Of a stretch of DNA of 64,000 nucleotides, positions 16,194-24,200 are shown piece after piece. Every line of letters starts with the position of its first letter. The stretch's first letter is position 1. Source of the DNA: Endozoicomonas numazuensis (GTDB taxonomy: Bacteria; Pseudomonadota; Gammaproteobacteria; Pseudomonadales; Endozoicomonadaceae); assembly GCF_000722635.1 (NCBI RefSeq), contig NZ_JOKH01000008.1, forward strand, positions 1 through 64,000, in the 5' to 3' direction. The notes below the pieces were generated by a model. That model worked only from the letters and a program-made list of their open reading frames with translations, did not search any database and had not been told where the DNA came from. The position numbers and the translations under genes are program-made.

Positions 16194-16232
16194 ACAAAAG
16201 CCCGAAACGTCCGTATTTTAAGCGCTTCGGGC
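16167..16232 (+). other. attR-like attachment repeat (right)
   Basis: Direct repeat of 13017-13082, carrying the tRNA 3' quarter (GGGTTCGAGTCCCGGAAGGC) and a diverged copy of its terminator. No D arm or anticodon arm precedes it, so it is not a second tRNA. Confidence 0.75.
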
Positions 16233-16422
16233 CTTTTCGTGTCTGGGTGTCATAAGGGTGTCACAGCACCAAAAAAGGGTGTTGGTGTCACAAAATTCCG
16301 ACTTGAGTGATACAAGCCGCTTTTTAGCTTTAGAATGAGAAACACTTTTACCCTCATACAGGGTGCTGAAAGCCTCTCTTCTTACTTTTCTTCTGTGTTA
16401 CTCCTGGCCGCGCCTTTAGAAG

Positions 16423-17655
16423 TTAGAAAAGCTGTTTTGCAATCTTCAAAGCGCCACCCAGAGCATCGGGCTTTTTCTTGATTTTCAAAGGTTCGAGAGA
16501 AGATTTTTCATCGGGAGACAAATCATCCCACAGTGGCTCGGCCATACTGCCCTGGATAACAAAAGGGACATTCCCCATGCCGGCTTCAGCAATATCGTCA
16601 AACCTTCTGAGAAAATCATACTTGGCTTTATTCCAGGCATACTCGACACAGAAATCAGGGCTGGATTCCGGATTCGTTCTGTAGTCATTCATTTCTTTGG
16701 CTCTGGCGGCGTATTTTTTATTGTTCTGAACCTGAACCATGGAGAAGAACGCTCGTTGTTCCACGTCAGATTTTCCACTTTGCATCTGTTGGGCAAAGAA
16801 GAAGGGAATTGCTCTGGGAAAAAGTTGAAATTCTTTCTGGCCGATGTAAATAGACTTTTTATGGAAAAGCTTAATTTTGTTACTGCTGAAAAGGGTGATT
16901 TCGTCCATACAGTCATCGTAGTCATGCGTAAAGCGAGCAGCTGAAGGTTTGTCGGAAGAGGGGGCTGAAAATCCACTGATTTGCTTATCTGGCTGTTCTG
17001 CAGCCCGTCCACGAATGACATGCCCTGTGCCAATAATAATGACAATGCCTTGTTTTTTAAACACATCGTGCCAGACAGTTTCGGCATCGGACACCACTAC
17101 TGCTTTTTGCAGCCTGCGATCTTTCGCAAGCTCTTCCAGAAAGGTTCGTATACTCACCAGATCCTCTGAGCCAGACATGCCCAGAACAGCGGAGTAACAG
17201 ATTGAGTCAGTGGGCAGAGTTCCTTTTACTGCTAATTGATTAAGGCTGTCATCAATCAAATGCTGGGTATCTCTGGCCACTATTTCAGGTGCAATGACGA
17301 TCTTGCCGTTGGCTTCAGCCACTAAATCGACTTTCAGTGTAGGGATATAGTGACCTAAAGAAGTGCTTTCAGCCCGTACCCGGATAGTGCTGGCACCACC
17401 GTCTACACCTATTCGAACATGGATGTTGCAGTGTTTATCGTTGTTGCCCGGTGGCGTATAAATATACCAGGGAGAGATCATTCCTTTCCTGACTTCCAAA
17501 GCATCAGAAAACTCGTCAGCAAAAGAGGTGCTTGAACTCAGGGACAGTGTGATCGCAAAGCCCCAGAAAACATTGAACAGCCATGAGCGAATGAAATGAA
17601 TGATTGCCTTTCTTGGGAGCGAAAAAATTTTCACGGTAAACTCATGGAACAGCAT
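16423..17655 (-). CDS. BadF/BadG/BcrA/BcrD-type ATPase (NAGK-like) with N-terminal signal peptide
   Basis: About 410 residues from ATG 17655. The N-terminus is basic, then hydrophobic (SWLFNVFWGFAITLSLSSST SFA split by a small gap), like a signal peptide. The body has ASKHA-fold motifs of the BadF/N-acetylglucosamine-kinase family: phosphate-1 GVDGGASTIRVRA (residues 99-111 of the longest frame), an interdomain VVVSDAETVWHDV, and phosphate-2 GIVIIIGTGHVIRGR, plus a C-terminal DALGGALKIA. Cytoplasmic kinases of this type do not normally carry an export signal. The substrate is unknown. It lies just outside attR with no operon partner. The fold assignment is from motifs only. Confidence 0.6.
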   Translation of the reverse strand: MLFHEFTVKIFSLPRKAIIHFIRSWLFNVFWGFAITLSLSSSTSFADEFSDALEVRKGMISPWYIYTPPGNNDKHCNIHVRIGVDGGASTIRVRAESTSLGHYIPTLKVDLVAEANGKIVIAPEIVARDTQHLIDDSLNQLAVKGTLPTDSICYSAVLGMSGSEDLVSIRTFLEELAKDRRLQKAVVVSDAETVWHDVFKKQGIVIIIGTGHVIRGRAAEQPDKQISGFSAPSSDKPSAARFTHDYDDCMDEITLFSSNKIKLFHKKSIYIGQKEFQLFPRAIPFFFAQQMQSGKSDVEQRAFFSMVQVQNNKKYAARAKEMNDYRTNPESSPDFCVEYAWNKAKYDFLRRFDDIAEAGMGNVPFVIQGSMAEPLWDDLSPDEKSSLEPLKIKKKPDALGGALKIAKQLF

Positions 17656-17813
17656 GTTTGTAACAGCACTTCGTTGAAAAACCCACGCAGAAGGATAGTT
17701 CAATAATTTTTTAAGCTGAAAATAATTAGGGTCATGATGACAGGAGGAGTTTTCGCGATGTTTTTTTTGACCACCCAGGGCAACAGGAAGGCTTTATATA
17801 GTTCACGATATAG

Positions 17814-18332
17814 TTCACGGTCGAGACAGAGCCGGCTAATCTGATTTGTCTGGATACGTTGGATGACCGCAAGCGTAGCGGTATTTTATGTGAACAAAGG
17901 CTTGCATGGCTGAAAAGTGAACTGAACGCTTCAAGTAAGCCGGTTTGTCTGTTTATGTACCACCCTCCCTTTGAAGCTGGGCTGGCAAGTATGGACCGAG
18001 ACAATCTGATAAATGCCTCAACATTCTGGTCAGTCATTCATCCCTACAAAGATAAGGTCAGGCATCTGTTTTTTGGGCACTTGCACCGCTCTGTGTCAGG
18101 TAGCTACCAGGGTATTAGTTTTTCATGTCCACCTTCTCTGGTGCACCAGACTCCTTTTGATTTTGATAACCCCAAGCCCGGCTATGTTTCGCCAGAACCG
18201 CCGGTTTATAATCTGGTGGAGCTGCATTCCGACAGGGTAGTTGTACACGCCCATAATTTTCTGCATGATTCTCCCGCTATTAACAGCAGAACCTCTCAAC
18301 GCTACCAAAAGCCTGTGGATCCTGACTCATGA
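17814..18332 (+). pseudogene. C-terminal fragment of a CpdA-like metallophosphodiesterase
   Basis: The frame reads TVETEPANLICLDTLDDRKR and continues RLAWLKSELN, VCLFMYHPPFEAGL, HLFFGHLHRSVSG, ending at TGA 18332. MYHPPF and GHLHR are the late metal-binding motifs of calcineurin-like phosphodiesterases such as 3',5'-cAMP phosphodiesterase CpdA. The first half, with the D.H and GNHD metal ligands, is missing. Immediately upstream is a 12-bp tandem duplication (tatagttcacga/g, 17797-17820) and an in-frame stop. The remainder cannot be active. The stop overlaps the next start as ATGA, so the fragment may still be translated. Confidence 0.75.
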
Positions 18333-18997
18333 ACTTTAATGAACCTGCACTTCTGAAACACTGGGAAGAACGTTTTGTCGAATTCCTGAAAGACCGGGAT
18401 TCTGATGATGCGTCGCATGATGTTTCCCATTTTCAGCGGGTCTGGAAAACAGCTCAACAACTAATCGATGAAGGTGAGTTTGATATTAACCGGCTGGTGG
18501 TTCTGGCTGCCTGTTACTTCCACGATATTATTGTGCTGCCTAAAAATCACCCGGAACGTTCAAAGGCTTCTGCTCTGGCGGCTGAAGAAACAGAGATTTG
18601 CTTAAACTCTCTGCAGTTTCCTGTCGAGTTGATCAATGCAGTATGTCATGCCGTTAAAACGCACAGTTATTCTGCCAATATTACTCCTGAGACTCTGGAA
18701 GCTGAAGTTGTTCAGGATGCAGACAGGATGGAAGCCTTGGGAGCCATCGGAATTGCCCGGTGTTTTTATACGGGCGGAAAATTAGGGCAGAAACTGTTTG
18801 ATCCGGAAGATCCCATGGGGAAAAATCGGGAGTTGAACGATCGTCAGTATTCTCTGGATCATTTTGAAATCAAGTTGTTACAGATTCAAAAAACGATGAA
18901 GACAGAGCCCGGTCGTAAAATGGCCGCCCGCCATAGTGACTTTTTGCAATCGTTCAGAATTCAGTTGTGCAGGGAGCTTTCTGGCGATTACAGCTGA
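18329..18997 (+). CDS. HD-domain phosphohydrolase, YedJ-like
   Basis: A 222-residue cytoplasmic HD hydrolase. Metal-binding residues in order: H30 and H34 in SHDVSHFQRVW, H65-D66 in CYFHDIIVL, and D130/D132 in VVQDADRMEALGAIGIARCF. The last motif and LFDPEDPMGKNRELN match the YedJ subgroup, which acts on nucleotides or related phosphate compounds; the true substrate is not known. The gene overlaps the phosphodiesterase fragment by 4 bp, so the original operon paired two phosphohydrolases. Confidence 0.85.
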   Translation: MNFNEPALLKHWEERFVEFLKDRDSDDASHDVSHFQRVWKTAQQLIDEGEFDINRLVVLAACYFHDIIVLPKNHPERSKASALAAEETEICLNSLQFPVELINAVCHAVKTHSYSANITPETLEAEVVQDADRMEALGAIGIARCFYTGGKLGQKLFDPEDPMGKNRELNDRQYSLDHFEIKLLQIQKTMKTEPGRKMAARHSDFLQSFRIQLCRELSGDYS

Positions 18998-19050
18998 ATA
19001 AACCAGAGCTTGGCTATGCCTTTCTACTGTTAACCTTTGAGAAATCTACT

Positions 19051-19178
19051 TATACCCATCGCCTTTCAAGATGCTACGTTGTTGCCAGCGTTCGCTCACC
19101 CTGATCACTTACTACTCGTAGGCTCACAGGGCTTCGCTCACTTGTCGCCTAGTAGCATCTTGAAATCCAATGGGTATA
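19051..19178 (+). repeat. ERIC-like (IRU) palindromic repeat
   Basis: 128 bp with inverted ends (TATACCCATCGCCTTTCAAG against the complement of CTTGAAATCCAATGGGTATA) and the conserved interior GCGTTCGCTCACCC, ATCACTTACTACTCGTA, TTGTCGCCTAGTAGC. Length and order of blocks match the 127-bp ERIC element of enterobacteria and vibrios. It lies between the HD hydrolase gene and the TPP riboswitch. Confidence 0.75.
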
Positions 19179-19192
19179 TACTTTCCGGCAAT

Positions 19193-19280
19193 CTTGTCGG
19201 AGCGCCATGTGCTGAGACCGAAATGATGTTTATCGGAATCCGTAGAACCTGATCAGGCTAAAACCTGCGAAGGGAACAAG
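19193..19280 (+). promoter_or_regulatory. TPP (thiamine pyrophosphate) riboswitch
   Basis: THI-box elements in order: CTTGTCGGAGCGC, CTGAGA (19212-19217), GTAGAACCTGATCAGGCTAA, AACCTGCGAAGGGAACAAG. The first and last bases close helix P1 (CTTGT/ACAAG). It precedes thiC by about 110 bases and should shut off thiC when TPP is plentiful. The expression platform (19281-19387) contains TCCATTTTGGGAG, CTTTCCATTTTGAAAG-type pairs that could switch translation or termination. Confidence 0.95.
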
Positions 19281-19300
19281 AAGATCCATTTTGGGAGTGA

Positions 19301-21145
<1,845 letters not shown>

Positions 21146-21156
21146 AAATAAACGCC

Positions 21157-21182
21157 GGGAGTCAACTCATGGCCTGACTCCC
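21157..21182 (+). terminator. Terminator of thiC
   Basis: GGGAGTCA / TGACTCCC, an 8-bp perfect stem with a 10-base loop, 11 bp after the thiC stop; followed by TTTAACC, a weak T-run. Confidence 0.7.
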
Positions 21183-21268
21183 TTTAACCTGTCTAAGAAA
21201 TGGCGGATCGACTCATTGCTATTCTGGAGGAAAGTTAGCATTGCTGTCCCACTGACAAGGAGGTCATA

Positions 21269-24200
21269 GTGGTTCCATTTTCTCCTCAATCATTCCTCGA
21301 TTTCTATCAATCGCATGAAGGCGTTGAAGGCCAGTACCCCATCCTTGAAGAAGGGCGGTTATCGTCAGAGAAAGTTGGCTGGGTTAAGGGGCCATCTGAA
21401 AAGTACAATGCTTTTTGCCGCTCTGTAAAAATATTTTATGAGCGAGAAAATGAACTCATGGACAAGCCTGAGCTGGTGGGTGTCAGCCGAGAGGTCAGAT
21501 CAGCTATAGGAGATGTTAAAACTCCGCTCCACAAAAGAGATGTTTCGATCACTGATCCAGGCAACCCAAAAAAGGCCAGTGAGTGGAATAATGAATTTGT
21601 GACCGTAAACCAGGCCAGTTTAACGGTATTGCATGAGGCTGAGGTCGAGCTGGTTCAGCTGATATTGAGCAAGGCCCCGCAGGAAAAAATTAAGTTAGCG
21701 GTTGAAAATCTCATTTCAAAATTTTGTCTGACCACTAAAACAAGGGACAGAGGTGACTGGGAGTCTCATTTACGGGACTTTATGGAGCTGGAAAAGCAGG
21801 ATATCAGGATTCAGGTGGCTGTTCACCTTGATCCAGAAGGAAAGAAACCGGGAGTTGGGGTTGATCGAAGTAAGCCCGGAGAGCCTAAAAAGAGCAGGGC
21901 AGTCTATTCCGATCATCTTAAAGGCTTTGATGATCAACTTAAATCTCTTGATCGTGCCATAGATGATTTCAAGGCAAACCCGCCAAGAGAAGTTGAATAT
22001 ACACGGCAAGACAGAATAAAAGCCCGCCATAGTGCTGCCTTTGAAAAAGTCATGCAGTCACAATGGAGGGGTGGTCTTGAAGCCAGAGATATCCGTCTGG
22101 CACAAAAAGACGATGTTTTTGCCGAAGAGTCGGTACAAGTGATTCTGGGGGAAGTGGACGGTGATGTTAATTATCACTTAGGCCTGGCCGCTGATTTCCT
22201 GAAAGCCAGAAAAAATCCTCAGGTTATGCCAGAGATTGCACCCTTCGAAGTAGGTCCACAAAAAGTACCTGTCCCTCCTCAACATAGAGCAGAATCACCA
22301 CTGCCTCCTCCTATGCACCAGCTGGAGACACTTGGGGCTGTTGCTCAGGAGCCAGGTGTAACAGAAGAAATGAAAAGGGCATTTCAGGTCTTCCTGCGTT
22401 CAGGACATAACTTTGGTGAAAGTACCGTTGATGATATTCAGCTGGCCTTCAACACTGGACTTTTAAACGAAGACTTTATGGCAGCAGCCAACAGAGGTAC
22501 TAATAAAAAAGAACAGTTTGAGTTAATGAACAGGATGTTAGGTGAGTTCAAAGGCGGTATGCACAGGGATGCTTTTTCCTTTGAGCATGAAGCAACATCA
22601 CTCGAAAAAAGACCATCATTTCCTGTTGTCACTGCACCACCGCCTGTTCTGAAACGTCAGAATTCAGAAGAAAACCGACTGAGAGCCTTCGAAGCCTATG
22701 GCAACTCTTACTATGGCTCTGAGCTAAAAGACGATCCATTGAGCATGGATGATTTCAGGAGAGCTCAAGAGGCTGGATTTCTGAATCCACAGTTTGTTCA
22801 ACTGGCTCTGGGAGCGTGGAGTTTCGAACAGGATATAGCCTTTGCTACTTTCCATACGGAAATATTGGGACTCAGGGAAAACGCACAACAGCCACAAAAA
22901 GCGGTGGTTGATACTAAACGACTGTCTCCAAATACGCCTCCGGAACTCAGAGAGAAACTGATCAACGAAGCCTGTCATCTATTTGTGGGTATTCTGGGTG
23001 ATCGCCAGTATGGTTTGACCTTTGAAGACATGAAAAAAGCCTGTCGAGACAAAGTAATGACCGATGCAATGGTCAACGCTTGTCTGGATAACATGAAGTT
23101 TGATGATCCTCAGCTGAATGCACTGGGTCGTGAGCTTCATGAAGCGAAATTCCCTTATAAGGTCAGAACCAAGGATGATGATTTTGGCGAGTTTCAGTCT
23201 GCTTCAGTCTCTGCCAAGGGCTCTATGCCTGATCCTGATGACCTGCCTCCGCCTGTATTTGCCAATATGGAGGAGTTAATACAGAACCTGAGAAGGCCTT
23301 CTCCTGAGTCTTATAACTACAGGGATGAATGGGATGATGATAACTGGCAAATGAGCTTGAACTCGTTAAACGGAGGACTTTCGGCTCTTCGTCAGGAAGA
23401 CTTGTTGGAATATAGAGAGCCAGAACCTGTTCTACCATCTGTAGCAACCCCGTTAGCGACTCCTCAGCAACAAGTGACAGCTACAGCTGAACAGTTAGAA
23501 GCTTTCAGAAAAGCCAAGTCATTCAACAAAGATATAAAGGATACCGACCTGGCTGCGGCGGTTCATGTTTTAAATACCGATCAACGTCTGGCGAATGGGG
23601 TTTTGACGCCAGGTGGTAAGCGGCAAGATTTCCTTCGTGAATTTTCAGGAGCCATTGTTATTCAAGCTAAAAAAGGTCTTCCAACAACAGGTGGAGCGGT
23701 TGCAGTTCAGCAAACCGTAACGACACCTCCTCCTATTCCTCCCAGGCAACCTGTGGCTCCTCCTGTGGTAGCCAGACCGCTGGAACCTTCTCCAGTGCAG
23801 TCGCTGAGAATGGATCAGCTGTTGATGAGTATGGGGATGGACGACACCCCTCAGGTTCAACAACAGTTCTTGAGGATGAAAGCCCAGTGGGATCGTGTTC
23901 AGTCATCCCGCCAGCAACCTGATCGTGTTGTCAGCGAGAAGTTTAACAAGCATGCGGTAAAAGCAGGCTCCTTTGAGGTAGCTGAACAGGATCTGGAAGG
24001 TCAGCATCAACAGTTGCTTGCAGGTATGCAAAGGGAGATGGAGCCGGATTTGTATCTCCAGATTAAGACAGAAATGGAGCGTGCTCATAACTGTTCCAGA
24101 ATCAAGCTTGAATACCAGTTCGGGCGAATTAATAAGGACGAAGCCAAGAGACAGATATCAGAGAGAAGCTTTGCTGTTGAGCGAGAGGATCATCTTAAAG

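Larger units (their letters stand above)
13017..16232 (+). mobile_element. Decayed prophage or integrative element in a tRNA 3' end
   Basis: A 3.15-kb stretch lies between a tRNA 3' end and a direct repeat of that end, the mark of tyrosine-recombinase integration. The contents are phage-like or accessory: two small membrane-protein genes (both broken), a toxin-antitoxin pair, a P27-type terminase small subunit and a Walker-A fragment. There is no integrase, capsid, portal or terminase large subunit, so it is a heavily deleted remnant. Gaps 14392-14520 and 15162-15352 hold no recognisable gene. Confidence 0.75.

Noticed and set aside
16167-16232. A second tRNA gene
   Set aside because: Only the T arm, acceptor 3' strand and CATCA are present; there is no D arm, anticodon or 5' acceptor. 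It is the attachment-site duplication.
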